Positions 1 to 11,810 of a DNA stretch of 64,000 nt are shown piece by piece. This DNA comes from Gerris lacustris. Taxonomy: Eukaryota > Arthropoda > Insecta > Hemiptera > Gerridae. Position numbers and translations under genes: made by a program. The DNA lies in the NCBI GenBank assembly GCA_951217055.1, contig OX578280.1:34857628-34921627 (forward strand), in the 5' to 3' direction. The notes under the pieces are model-generated. The model searched no databases. It was not told the DNA's origin and worked only from the letters and a program-made list of their open reading frames with translations. Within the stretch, counting starts at the first letter, position 1; each line of letters begins with the position of its first letter.

Positions 1-349
1 GTAATTGAAAAAGTCAGGGAAATACATCCCTGTCAACGAAGGAAAAGTAAAGTGTTTACCAGTGCGTGCCATAACGTATAATTTTGTTTGTGTTTAGTTT
101 TAGTATAATTTTTGTTATTTTAATATGTTTACCTAAGCTTCCATGTTTACCTAAATAGTACGTGAGTAGATAAAATATGGTATGCAAGAAGGCAGCAAAA
201 GAATCATTTCAGCCTTGTGTATTTGTCAATTGGGTATATTACCTGCCTCGGCAGTTAATTTTCATAGCCTGTCCTCGCCTCTGGCTCGGAGGCTAACTTA
301 ATCACTCGTCAGTAAAATTCCATTTTGCTGCCTAGTTACAGTTGAAAAT
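1..349. repeat. Dispersed repeat family A, copy 1 (cut by window edge)
   Basis: Matches 6667-7237 in the same orientation. Shared words include GTGTTTACCAGTGCGTG, CGTGAGTAGATAAAATAT and, near the end, GCAGTTAATTTTC and CGTCAGTAAAATTCCATTTTG. It lacks about 130 bp that the second copy has in its middle. No open reading frame. Probably a non-autonomous mobile element, type unknown. Confidence 0.75.
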
Positions 350-1683
350 TGTCATAAATAACAATTTTCCATGTTTTTCAGCAACCTTTATATTTATTTT
401 TATGACGAACGAGTAAAAATCGAGATATGGTCCAAAAAAAATTGTTTGATCCATTTAGCGTGCCCTATATAATTATTTTTTATAAAACATGAATCAACCT
501 GTATAATACTTATGTATGATGTCATTCAGTTTAATTAGATGCCTATAAGCATTTTTAGTATTCTTTGTTAGTATATTCCAGAACATATTTATTCATTAAC
601 TTTTACTTTTCGTATTATGTTTAGTTTTATCAACTCTTTGCACATATTTGCTAATTATTTTATGGTTTCTTTTTTCTTCACACATACTCTATGAAAATAG
701 ATCAAACGAAGTTATACCATTAAAATTATTTATCATTGATTATAAAAATGATAACCAGCGATATTGACATGGGGTCTAGCCAGATTCCACCTAGTATTCT
801 ACCTTTAATAATTTTAACTTTGAATAACACAAATATAGACATTATAAGGGTAAAGATATGAAGGAGTTTGACGATACATAGAAACCGGGATGTTTATTCT
901 ATTTATATCATGCTTTAATGTAAAGAGATTTTAAATATTGTACCAAGGCTTGCAGGTATTAAGCACTTCTAAGTATTCCCCTTTGCCTTCAACCGAATCA
1001 CATAAATGCTAATATTAAATTCAACATAAATTGAAGTGTAATATCACTAAGGATACATATTAATTCTGCATTATTAAACTTAATAAGTCTGAAATTCGTA
1101 CTTTAATTATCGATCTCCAGACTTACATGCATATGTGAAATAGTCCAAAAATATATTGCACTTCTAAATATTGATAAAACAATTCTTCTCTTTTTAAATA
1201 TGAAAGCATTCAATAACATTATGGAAATTCTAAAGTGTATATATTGATAAATGTCAGAGATTAATAGGCTGGAAAACGCTTTACATTTTACAGGAAATAG
1301 ATAAATTTATTTTCAAATAGAAAGATAATAACAGTAGAGTTGGATGTGCAACAAGCGCCCCATTATACAATACATTGTAAACGAAAATTGAGTGAATGAG
1401 TATTTGGTAATCCAATGGTAAATATTGACTTTATACATCGTTTACATATCAGACGGTCGATAATATCTGAATAATTTAGCATTATTAGAATAAATGTGTA
1501 CTTTAAACATCACTACTCATTTCAAACACAAAAATACCATTTAGTTGATAAAGAAAAATAAGAGGAAATATCCCCTCGTATCTCTCTGGTTTGTAAACTT
1601 TATGTCAGAATCAACTGCAATGTAGGATACTGATAGAAACCTAAGCTGATATTAAGTTTATTCAAATTTGGCGCATCCAAGAA
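350..1683. other. AT-rich stretch, no feature recognised
   Basis: I see no open frame, tandem repeat or long inverted repeat, and nothing that matches other parts of the window. Confidence 0.5.
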
Positions 1684-1952
1684 AAAAGGAAGGCACTTCT
1701 TTAGATTGTTACTCCACTTATAAAAAAGAACAAAGGGGAGTAACAATCTAAAGAAGATGTACGGAATATTCTTCTTCAGATTGTTACTTCCCTTATAAAA
1801 ACAGAAGTGTGATATTCCTTTGTCCCAAAGTACATTGGACTAAACATCCCTTTGTCTTAATAATAATTTAATTAATAATTATTTAGCCAAGTTATTACAT
1901 CTAAAAAAAAAAAACATAGGGAAATAAAAATCTAAAGAATTACCAAAAGGAA
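1684..1952. mobile_element. MITE family M, copy 1, with 8-bp target duplication
   Basis: The element is 1692-1944, flanked by AAAAGGAA at 1684-1691 and 1945-1952. Its left end carries CACTTCTTTAGATTGTTACTCC. The same motif recurs inverted at about 1738-1760, direct at about 1772-1793, and decayed at the right end (1918-1942), so the left half folds on itself. A related copy is at 46607-46837. An 8-bp duplication with short inverted ends is the habit of hAT-type elements, but the ends lack the usual CAGGG start. It has no coding capacity and must have been moved in trans. Confidence 0.75.
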
Positions 1953-2441
1953 CACGTAGAAAACAGCCACGATAGGAGAGTTTTTCCTTTTGGATTGCTA
2001 TGTTGCAAAATCTTATATTGTTTACTTTTGTACCTTTAAATATTAAATATTACTTTTAAATAAAATAAATCAGAGCGACAACACTGGACATTTTCTATTG
2101 GCTGATTTCCTTTTGTTTACTTCCCTCCCCAATTTCCTTAGAGATACCGTGGAAAAAGTTCTACTGTAGATGGCGGAAGTTATTACAATACTCGTACACT
2201 TCATTTATGTAATCTTAAAAAATATTTAAATGATCTTTAGGAAACCTCAAAATCATAAAGGTCTCAAACATACAATGAGAAGATACATTTACGCCGAAAT
2301 ACTGACTATATTTTATCTTCGCACCTGATCATAAAATGTATACAGTAGTAGTAAGGTACTAGTACTAGCACTAAAAGGGTAGGACGAGCTAATTGTTGGA
2401 ACCTAGCAATAAGCCTTTCCTACTAGCTCGGTGGTAGTAGT
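1953..2441. other. Unassigned stretch
   Basis: AT-rich sequence with a short run of TAGTAGTAAGGTACTAGTACTAG-like triplets at about 2344-2370. No gene or repeat copy recognised. Confidence 0.45.
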
Positions 2442-4206
2442 CCAGTCACCAGCCGTTTTCGCTCCTTATTTTGGGAATCAACATCGATTTTCTTGAAAAT
2501 TTGGATTTAGGTAGTATTTATAACCTTCTTCAAAATCTACCCTGCGCCGAAGCGGGCTTTTACCCTAGGGGTGAAAGCCACCCCTTCTAGGGGTTGAAAC
2601 ATTTTTTAATTAAAATAAACTAGAAGATCGATAGATTTGCCCAATCTAAGCAACTTTTGTTCTAAAGTTTTTTTTTTAATGTTGATACTTTCAGAGTTAT
2701 TAAGGATTAAAACTGTGCATTTTTCATTGAAAAGACGCATGTTTTTAACCGTTTTCACGAATAATTTAAAAGTTTTCATTTTATCGAAAAAATCATTCAA
2801 ATCAAAAATGTAGCTAATAAAAAAAATTAGAGATTCGCTTTTTAAAGACTTCTGTAAACCTAATACGAATTGAGGTATTGCTCGTTGAAGGAGGGTTATT
2901 TTTCGAGAAACCCGAAATTGAAAACCCTCAAACTTAAATAACTTGAAAATGGTGAAGTTTTTGGGGAAAACTCGACAGACCTTTTTTAAAGTACAGAAGA
3001 AACCCTTTCAAATGAGCTCAAATACAATTTCTTTATATAAGAATTGACTGACTTATAACAAAAATAAAGTCACTACGTTTTTATTTTTTTTTTTTGAAAA
3101 ATTGAACAATTACACACTCGCCATTAGCACCCTAATTGAAATTAATCGTAACCCACTTGCAATTAACACTTAAATCGCTGTAACCTCTAAACGGTTTGAG
3201 ATAAATTAATGAAACTTAGGGGATTCGTACCATGTAAAGGGAAGTTTATTTTCATGCAATCGCGCACTAGGGGCAACCACCCATTTTGCCCTCAGGCGCT
3301 GAAATCTACCATTTTTATACTTTTACCCCACATGGGGCCAAAATATTGGAGAGAGAAAAAAAATTTAAAGTAATTTTTTATTATTGTTCACCGTAGAATT
3401 CAAAAATGCTATCAAAAATGTACACTTCAATTTGAAATTTGAAGTTTGTTGGCCTAGGGGCAAAAGGGTGGTTGCCCCTACTGCACGACTGCATGAAAAC
3501 AAATTTCCTCTTCTTACATGGTACAAATCCCTTAAGTTTCATTAATTTATCTCAAACCCTTTATATTTTACAACGTTATAAGTGTTATCTTTTACTAGTT
3601 TCGGAAGGGATTTTTCTATTTTTGCCCCCTATAGGGGCAAAATATTGGAGATAGAAAAAACATTTTTAAGGATAATTGTATTATTTTTCACCATAGAATT
3701 AAAATATGCTATCAAAAATATACACTCCAATTTGAAGTTGGGTGGCCTGGGGGGCAATGTGGGTGGTTGCCCCTAGTGCGCGATGGCATTAAGGGTTGAA
3801 GCGTCTTACAAATAACAATTTCATTCAAATAAAATACAATAATTCAAACTTAATGTGACGTACTTTTAAATCATTTCAAGTTATAATACAAAAGAAAAAA
3901 AAAAAGTTATAATACATATCTTTAAAACTATATTTGAAAATGATTGCCCTCAGGGGAAGATTTACAGTGGTTGAATCATTTTTTTTAATCATAAACTTGT
4001 TCGGGAATGTCAAGAGATCTAAAAATAATTCATTTAAACTTCATTTTAACCAATTACATGGTAGAATCTACGATTTTTTATTTTTTTGCAAAGAGTAGAT
4101 TTTGAAGTAGAGGGTATAATTAAAGCTCAAAATCCAAATGTTTACGAAAATCAGTGTTGATTCCCAAAATTTCAAGGTTTTACGTTTTCTTACCGCTGGT
4201 GACTGG
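2442..4206. mobile_element. Foldback element with ~105 bp terminal inverted repeats
   Basis: Arm 2442-2548 (starts CCAGTCACCAGC) is the diverged reverse complement of 4095-4206 (ends GCTGGTGACTGG). Both include TTTTGGGAATCAACA and TTCAAAATCTAC. Inside, 3190-3290 is inverted relative to 3465-3562 (TTTGAGATAAATTAATGAAA against its complement). A unit at about 3300-3490 is repeated directly at 3610-3790 (GGGGCAAAATATTGGAGA, ATGCTATCAAAAAT, GGTGGTTGCCCCTA). Short open frames at 3439-3776 come from these repeats. Probably a non-autonomous DNA element built from nested direct and inverted units; superfamily unknown and no target duplication identified. Confidence 0.7.
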
Positions 4207-4289
4207 ATTATAGAGGTTTTCCAGCCACTTTACATACATACGTATGGCCGAAAGGAGTATTGTGTGATCATTAATGAGTCATATAAATT

Positions 4290-4400
4290 GAAGCATCACG
4301 GCCCAGGATCGAACCGACGACCTCGTCCAGCCTTTGATTAATTGATGGCCAAGAAGACCTGATAAGGTATTACATCCACACAACCACGCTGGTTCCAGAA
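4290..4400 (-). repeat. tRNA-derived SINE-like fragment
   Basis: Read on the minus strand it has a box-B-like GGTTCGATCCTGG (plus strand 4308-4320) and an upstream TGGTTGTGTGG that could be a worn box A. The cloverleaf is not intact, so this is not a functional tRNA. It lies just outside the right arm of the foldback element. Confidence 0.4.
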
Positions 4401-4405
4401 TGTAT

Positions 4406-6040
4406 ATAAATCATAATCATACTGTTATTGATAAAAAGAACTCACGTTAATCTAGCTGATGCAACAAAACACACTCCACTTAACTAGATTAAAAATGTTG
4501 TACTTTTTTACTGACACGATGGTCAAAATAAAAAAGAAAGTATGTTAAGAGAAGCGGTTGTATTTTTCCTGAGTTCGCAAGTCCTTTAAAAGTTTTATTT
4601 CTTTAAGGTCATGCCCCCGAATTCAAATATTAAGCCTGGTCTATTAATCGTAGCAATTTAACTTCCGCCTTCATGTTACATAAAAATTGACCTTATTTTT
4701 ACTTTTATAGAATCTCACCAGTGAACCTCTAAATTAAAATTTGAACCTTTAGGGGTAAATATTATTGTAAGTTTTAGCAATTCCTGGGGAGCTATTTCCT
4801 ACCCACTAACAACAGAATATTGAGCTGACTTTCTTTAAAATATACATTTTTACATTGATTATCTCTTTATTTAATGACAAAAGAGAAACAATTTTCTATG
4901 AGCTTAATGTAGTACATACCACAAACCGATAAAGATTTTAAGTTATTAATACTTAGAATCAGGACTTAAAAAACATAAATAAAAGTCTTATAAAACTCTA
5001 GAAGAAAAAAGTACAAAGAAGGGTAATTATAATGTAAAGTACATTAAACATAAAGAGTTAATTAGGTAAAGAATGCTCCAACTACACTTAACGTGCATTT
5101 ATACAGAGAGACTTCTAAGTTAAATTAATTTAAACCAGCACAATAGAGAAGTAGAAGCTTTATAAACTAGTTAAATGTGCAAGGATTCTTACAAATTTAA
5201 TTAAATAAATTCACTTATATTTTCAAACACTCATCATAGTTAAGAAACTAAGTTAGTAATAGTTATTAAGTAAATCAAGGATATTAATGAATACTTAAAC
5301 ATAATCATGCTTAGAGATAAGGTGGTTTTATTAGTTAAGCTTAAGACTAATCCCTCTTCCCTGACACCTTCACTTAACCTTCTGCTATGTTTGTTCTTTA
5401 TCCAGTAAATAAATTTGCAAACCTTAATTTAATAGTTTTAATGTATGCAAATTAATAAAGTGAATAAAAAATGGTAACAAAAAAAATGCCACACGATATT
5501 AACCATGACTATTAGGTAAACTCCTAAACTTCGAACAATCCAATAAAAAATCCTTTGGAAATATTCCTAATTCATTCAAAATTCGTTTAGAAAGCGATGC
5601 CCCCTTTTATGTGTCCAATCCTGCACGTCTTCAACGTTTCATTATTTTAAGATCTATCCTATTTCCTCAATCGGATATTTAACGAGTTTCTAATTAGATC
5701 ATCTAAATCCTCTAGTACAACTCCACACTTCCCAATAAATATATCCTAAACAACACTCCTCGTCACCAGAAGAGTGAGTTCTAATTTATAATAATCAAAG
5801 GATGTAAGAAAAAAAAAATCAAAACTTCTAAATGCTAAAAATTGTATACAAGAACGTATAATTATGTGAAGTTATATCAGATGGATACGCGTTGTTTGGT
5901 CCCCTGAGTCCAAATAGTGGATTTTAAAAATAGTCTACCTTCTTTTTTCACTAAATTGATATTTATGTAGACAAAAATTATACCCCGAGGCGAAATCGAG
6001 AAATAAATTTTACCTCTAAATTTGGGGGCGATTCTCTAGT
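4406..6040. other. AT-rich stretch, no feature recognised
   Basis: Roughly 1.6 kb without a convincing open frame or a match elsewhere in the window. Short poly-A runs only. Confidence 0.5.
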
Positions 6041-6210
6041 TCCGTGATTGTGAATAAATTGGCCCAATATGAGCAATAGGCACACAAAAAGAGTCCGTAG
6101 GCAATCTAACAAATAAGAGAAGTACTCCGTGATAGTGAATAAATTGGCCCAGTATGAGATATAAGCACACAAAAAGAGTCCGTAGGCAATTTAACAAATA
6201 AGACAAATTC
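6041..6210. repeat. Two tandem units of 85 bp
   Basis: TCCGTGATTGTGAATAAATTGGCCCA at 6041 recurs at 6126 with few changes, and both units contain GCACACAAAAAGAGTCCGTAGG. The minus-strand open frames here (6036-6455 and 5978-6172) read through this duplication and resemble no family I know. Confidence 0.8.
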
Positions 6211-6666
6211 GTTAACATAATCGGCCCAGCTGTATCAAAATGGCGGCCATTTAAAAGTTTGTTTTCGCTATAAATTTTAAACCATTTATAATAATGCCGT
6301 AAAACAAACGTCATTATAAGCACTTTTTTACTGTCCAGACCCAGACGCAATGAAACTATTCCAAAGTATCTAGAACCTAGACCAATCCGTCCAATGATAT
6401 TAAATTTTAACAATTGAGGGAAAGGGAAACATTTTTTCTCACAAAATATATGCAACGTATAAAAAATTCTTTAAAAACTATTTTTTGTATTATGAAGAAG
6501 AATTCATGAATGTGATATTTTTTTTTACATTTTTTCATTGGTTTGTTAAAAAATAGAGGGAGGGACACGAAAAACCTATTTTATCTACTCACGGTAGCAA
6601 ATTAAGCATTACTTAACTGTTTCTAGGCTGGAAAGTATTATTTCGCTGATTTGTAATTAAAATATT

Positions 6667-7237
6667 AAAAACAGGCAGGAAAGTATTTGAAACAGTCAGG
6701 TAGATATTTCTCTGCCTAGGTAGAGAAAGTACAGTGTTTACCAGTGCGTGACATAACATCTGTTTTTGTTTGTGTTTAGCTTTATATAAATTTGTGTTAT
6801 TTAAATTTATTATTATACTTGTTTTATTACAAATATATTATTGTATTAATAATATTATTATTTCTTAAAATTTTAAAAATGATAAACTGAAAAAGTATTT
6901 GAATTGTAGGTCTTTGAATAACTAACTTCGACTAGAAGTGCAACACTGGAGCACGACTTGTATTGGTTTGGGTTTTTTGAATATTTATCTCAAACTAACT
7001 CATTTACCTAAACTTTCATTTTTTATCTAAATAACGTGAGTAGATAAAATATTATATGCAATAAGGCAGCAAAGGAAACATTTCTGCCTCATGTATATTG
7101 CCTGCCACGGCTACGCCTCGGCAGTCAATTAGGTAAATTATCTGACTCGGCAGTTAATTTTCGTAGCCTGTCCTCGCCTCCGGCTCGGAGGCTAACTTCA
7201 TCTCTCGTCAGTAAAATTCCATTTTGCTAGTTACATA
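6667..7237. repeat. Dispersed repeat family A, copy 2
   Basis: Second, longer copy of the 1-349 repeat. It ends with CTCGCCTCCGGCTCGGAGGC, itself a short inverted repeat, and AGTAAAATTCCATTTTGCTAG. The segment TTTTATCTACTCACG at 6578-6592 is the reverse complement of CGTGAGTAGATAAAA inside the copy, so the full element may be foldback-like and start about 90 bp further left. Confidence 0.75.
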
Positions 7238-8221
7238 AATAACTATTTCAACTCACATCGCGCAAAGATGAATTGGTGCATAAACGAAACGAAATACTTG
7301 TTTGTACTGATGGCGTCCTCCTCTATCATTTAACCCCCCACACGACTCATTTCCGTTAAAAAAATGTAACACCTTAAATTTTAACCCCTAGGTTTTGAGG
7401 GATAATTTTTTGGAGCTACCCTATAATTTTCCTGTGATTGGGTTATTACACATAACATAACTGCAATATTTCATATTTTTTATTTAGGGTACGTACTTTC
7501 GGAGATCAGATATGGATGATCAGTCAAGCGCAGGAATGCACCCGTATACATTTTGCCTACGGACCCTAAAAATGAATCTGATACACCTAGCTGAAAATAA
7601 AAATGTATTAAGCCACCTGTTGAACACTTAATAAATTATATATTTATTTAATTTAGATTTTATTGGATTTAAATTCAGTGTCTATATACATAATAAGAAA
7701 ATTGTGTTCAATTTTTTGGAAGGTTTTATTTTATATTTCAATTAATAATATTAATAGGTTATTAAATGTTACAGGATAGTTAAAGTTCATCAATACCACT
7801 GTGGGAATCTAATCCAGAATATTGTTGGCTTTAAAAAAGAGAACCTTAGGACAATAAGATTTTGAAGCTGAGATTTTGGTATAGAATTCTATAAAAGGAT
7901 TTGTGTACATATTTTACTATACACATATCATAGTTGAGTAAAGTCATTTGTAAAGAAAGAAAGGAAATGGTTGGACGTGTACAAAGAGTACAAAAAAACC
8001 AACAATGCTTCCCTGAGGCACAGCTGCAGATTTTTAATGATCTAGTACTCTAACCCAGTCTATGTTCATTTTTTATTACTCTTCGTCTTTGGGCTTAGAA
8101 ACCAGAGAGAAAGACTTTCCTGAGCAAATAAGAGGTAAACAATATGCCTTAAGGTATTTTAGCTGTACACCTATAAAAGAAGGTAAGAGACCCTAAGCCT
8201 GTGCCTCAGTCAAGTAAATTA
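7238..8221. other. Unassigned stretch with a TIR-like end
   Basis: TTGCCTACGGACCCT at 7553-7567 equals the right end of the element at 32132-32967, so this may be the end of a decayed copy whose other end I cannot find. Nothing else recognised. Confidence 0.35.
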
Positions 8222-8646
8222 AAAAATCGGTCTGAGCCCACTTAGACAAACTTTTTCAAACTGTTAAATTTGTATTTAAATTCTATAATACATCGTTTAA
8301 TTGATTTCTTGCAAATGAACAACATTTTAGAATTTTTTAATCAAAATCGTCGGAACCTTTTTCGACAATTTTCTTTTTTCCACGATTATTTAGGAGTTTT
8401 TAGGGGTACCGCCACCCAAATTCGGAGCTAAAATTCATTTCTCGATTTCGCCTCAGGGAATGATTTTTCTAAACATATATATGCTACATTTCGTCAAAAT
8501 TGGCTCAGCAGTTTAGGCTCCACGCGTATAAAAAAAAAACACTTTTTTTGAACTCAGGGCACCTCAAAACGTGTAAATCTATAAAAATCTCAAAATCAAA
8601 TTTTATGCGCCATCACAATACTTTCTCTTTGTATGAGAAAGTAAAA
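8222..8646 (+). repeat. Dispersed repeat family B, copy 1
   Basis: Contains the family words CGGAGCTAAAATTCATTTCTCG, TTTCGTCAAAATTGGCTCAG, AGTTTAGGCTCCACGCGT, CTCAGGGCACCTCAAAA and the hairpin end ACTTTCTC...GAGAAAGTAAAAA. Other copies: 20228 (+), 36985 (+), 63070 (+), 21380 (-), 60688 (-) and 62768 (-). No coding capacity. It begins near AAAATCGGTCTGAG, as copy 36985 does. Confidence 0.75.
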
Positions 8647-8774
8647 ACAAATAATTAAGTAGCAACCCGCAAAATTAAACTTGGTAATTAGGAAATTTTA
8701 CAACCAGCTTATATTTTTAAAAAAGTTACCTTAAATGGATGAAAGAAAGGACTAAAATAAAGGGGTCCACTTAA

Positions 8775-9245
8775 TCTATATATATAAAACTAAGAGTGAC
8801 AGTGACTGATCATCAAAAATTCTCCTACTTCCCATTGACCTAGAGATTATAAATTTGGTACATAGATAGAGTGTATCATAAATAGGAAAGTGCGGCCATT
8901 TTGATTTCGATATGTGTCCGCCATATTGAATTATAGCCGCCATCTTGGATTTTTTCATCAGTAATTCTCCTACTTCCCATTGACCTAGAGATTTGAAATT
9001 TGGTACATAGGTAGAGTGTACCATAAATAGAAAAGTTCAGGTGTTTTGATTTCGATATATAGCCGCCATTTTGAATTATAGCCGCCATCTTGGATTTTTT
9101 CATCAGTAATTCTCCTACTTTCCATTGACCTAGAGATTTGAAATTTGGTACATAGGTAGAGTGTACCAATACTAGAAAAGTGCGGGTGTTTTGATTTCGA
9201 TATATAGCCGCCATATTGAATTATAGCCGCCATATTGGATTTTTA
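8775..9245. repeat. Three tandem units of 145 bp
   Basis: TCTCCTACTT occurs at 8821, 8966 and 9111, giving an exact 145-bp period. Each unit holds CCATTGACCTAGAGATT, TTTGGTACATAG, GTTTTGATTTCGATAT and paired GCCGCCAT sites. A leader TCTATATATATAAAA (8775) precedes the array; the same word ends a repeat at 60227-60242 in the other orientation. Minus-strand open frames at 8776-9233 are products of the repeat. Confidence 0.9.
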
Positions 9246-10645
9246 AAACACGTGTATATTTTTATGTGTCGTATATCGTTTTAAAGGCCTTGATTAATAC
9301 TTTAATGTTGTGGTATTTATTTATTTTTAAAATTTTTTGTACGGGTACATTTGTACCGATTTGTACTTTTGGTTCAGGTTAAGAAGGTGAAATAATTTTT
9401 TTAAATTTTATTTTTACATTTAATAGAATTCATTAGCCTAAATAATGATCTTATACATGGTTTGATTTTTAAATATATTTTTGGTACCTATGGGTACACG
9501 GGTACAAATATGCTTTTAAACACAAAACCTACTTTCATGTATCGTTGAAAAACTCTTGAATAGGCCTTTTAATGTAGTTATGTAGTGTTTTGTGATATTT
9601 TTACTTTTTAGGGGGGTAAAATTGAAAAAAGTCCTTATATAGCTGTTTTTTGACAATGGTTCCTTAGGTTTTGGTTGAAATTTAAAACATTGTTATTATT
9701 TTTTACTCTCCTTTTCGAGACGTTTACGAATATACCTCATTTATTTTGTTATCTTCATTTTGACTTTTTCGGGTAAAAAAATCACGGGTGTTGACGATTT
9801 TTTGGTAAAAAATAAAGTTTGTACTATCTTCATGAAATTTGTCACGCTTATAAAAATGAAAAATACAAGACGAAAGTGCTCTTGGATTTTTTTTTTCCAA
9901 GACTCTTAGTTTCCGAGGAAAAAGCCACTCAAAGTTCATATTTGGCAATTTTTGGGGTTTTCGATTGGCCATTTTTTGGGCTTTAAAAGTGCTAAATGGT
10001 AAACTGACGGCATATTCGTAATCTACTCGACGGGGGCTTTAAAAAAACGTATAGTTTGTATGGGGTTGTCGACAACTTTTTTTGCCCAAATTTTCCGGCT
10101 CAAAATCTGGGCCCAAAAATAGGGAAATTAATAAAAAATTAAAAATATGAGAAATATTGATTCGATTTGATTTAAAATTTGTATGCATGCCTTATTTAAT
10201 ATTAGGAACTCGGAAAAAAATTAATACTTGAACATATTTGTACACATGTGTACTTTTGGTACATACGGTACCTAATGTGTTATTTTAACTTGAGATTTTA
10301 TGTTGTGAAACAATGTGTTATTAGTAATGATTTTATTTAGTAAGCTTTATACCATTCAGTGAATTTAATTTGTTTTAATATAATGTTGGTACCTATATGA
10401 GGTACATGGGTACAATGATCGAAATGCTCGAAATATATCATATTATATATAATTTTACAGTGCTTGAAAAGTACTTTCATTGTTGTTATGTACACTTTTT
10501 CAAAATTTTACATTTTAAGGGGTGTAAAGCATAAAAAACCGTTAATTTATCTGTTTTTCCGAATTGGTTTTTTAGATTATAATTTAAATGGAAAACTAAT
10601 TAATAATTTTTTACTGCTCTTATCGAGACCTTTACAACAATACCA
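9246..10645 (+). repeat. Family H repeat with an internal ~900-bp-spaced duplication
   Basis: Segment 9489-9720 (GGTACC..., GGGTACA, TTTCATG...GTTGAAAA, TTATGTA, GGGGGGTAAAATTGAAAAAA) recurs diverged at 10384-10642. Related copies are 54945-55290 (+) and 59790-60110 (-). The shared block TGTACACTTT...GGGGGTAAAATGGAAAAA is the best conserved part. Open frames at 9724-9972 and 10464-10652 look like chance frames. Probably part of a large non-coding mobile element. Confidence 0.6.
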
Positions 10646-11030
10646 ATTTTGATAATATTCGATGAATGAATAAACCACTGCTGCTGCTCAGCAGAGTAAG
10701 GATTTTTTATTCGATAGACTGCTGCGCATTTGATTTGTTTTGATTTTTTTTTTAGTTCCGTGAATTGTTGGTTGAGTTAGTCTAATTGTAGCCGTTACTC
10801 TTGGCGACAAGCTTTCTACATCAGTTTTCTGGTGTTTAATTTGACATAATATGACCAACCAATGAGAGAAGACTTTGAGAAAGGCTTGGGTTTGTCTTTG
10901 TGGGGGGGGGGTGCATTGTTTTGTTTATTTTTGACACATTTTGACAGTTTTTGATACGGCGCGGCAATAAAAGAATAAAGTGTATAGAAAAATAAAAATA
11001 TAAATTAATCAAATATAGATATATGTATAA
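10646..11030. other. Unassigned stretch with a G10 run
   Basis: Contains CTGCTGCTGCTCAGCAG at about 10679-10695 and a homopolymer of ten G at 10902-10911. No gene seen. Confidence 0.4.
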
Positions 11031-11345
11031 AATTACAAGATAAAAAGAACTTTATATATACTACGTTTTTTAATTCAATTAATTTATCTTCATATTCAAT
11101 TATTTATCTTCTTTGTTTAATTGGTTTACTTATTCTTTTTCGCTGTCATTCACTGTTTACCTCTTAATAAAAAATCTTAAATTTGAAATCTGTCAAAATG
11201 AAGGATTGTAAATATTTGGGATATGACAAAACAAATAAAATAACTTGCGGATTTTTTCCGAACAGACTTTCCATGAAGCAAATTTGCTGAAAACTAATTA
11301 AATTCTGCTGAAAAATTACTAAAAGCATTAAAATATTGTTTGTGC
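11031..11345 (+). repeat. Family E repeat, partial copy 1
   Basis: Starts AATTACAAGATAAAAAGAAC and contains TTCGCTGTCATTCA, TCAAAATGAAG, AATAACTTGCGGATTTTTT and AGCAAATTTGCTGAAAACTA. It matches 11811-12576 and 60995-62764 but lacks the middle block ACAACCATCTAGAGAGCTGATC found in those copies. Confidence 0.75.
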
Positions 11346-11774
11346 CATGCCCTAAGGAACTTCATTTAGAAACTAAACTTCAAACGCATTCTAGCGGTGA
11401 ACTAACAAACTAAGACATACAAAACTTTTACCAACAACAGTTTTATGAGTTAAGATTTCATTTCTGATGCAATAATATTATTAAATAAAAAAAAATTACA
11501 CTGTTAAACAAAATACATTATCCACATAGTTAGTGCCAAGTAAATATGTAGGAAATATAAAAACTTATGGTTAAATTCATTTATAATGAAAAATATATTT
11601 TATATAAAAAAAAAGCAGGTCATATATTTAATTGAGATAAAATGTTTAAAAATAAGCAATAAAAAATAATATAAACTAATTGCACTAAAATACAAAATTA
11701 TTTAATAAAAAAGATATATTACTTATATTGTTTTAATTATTTTTTACACCTAGCGCCAACTTCTAGACGAATAA

Positions 11775-11791
11775 GGCACGCGAAGCGTGCC
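11775..11791. repeat. GC-rich hairpin GGCACGC-GAA-GCGTGCC
   Basis: A perfect 7-bp stem with a 3-nt loop directly before family E copy 2. It may be the tip of an inserted MITE or a worn element end. Confidence 0.5.
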
Positions 11792-11810
11792 AATTCGGCT
11801 AGTTTATTAA

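Noticed and set aside
6036..6455. Longest minus-strand open frame (139 codons)
   Set aside because: It reads across the 85-bp tandem duplication, repeats its own phrases for that reason, and shows no motif of any family I know.
8776..9233. Three overlapping minus-strand open frames
   Set aside because: They are the same 145-bp tandem unit read in different frames.
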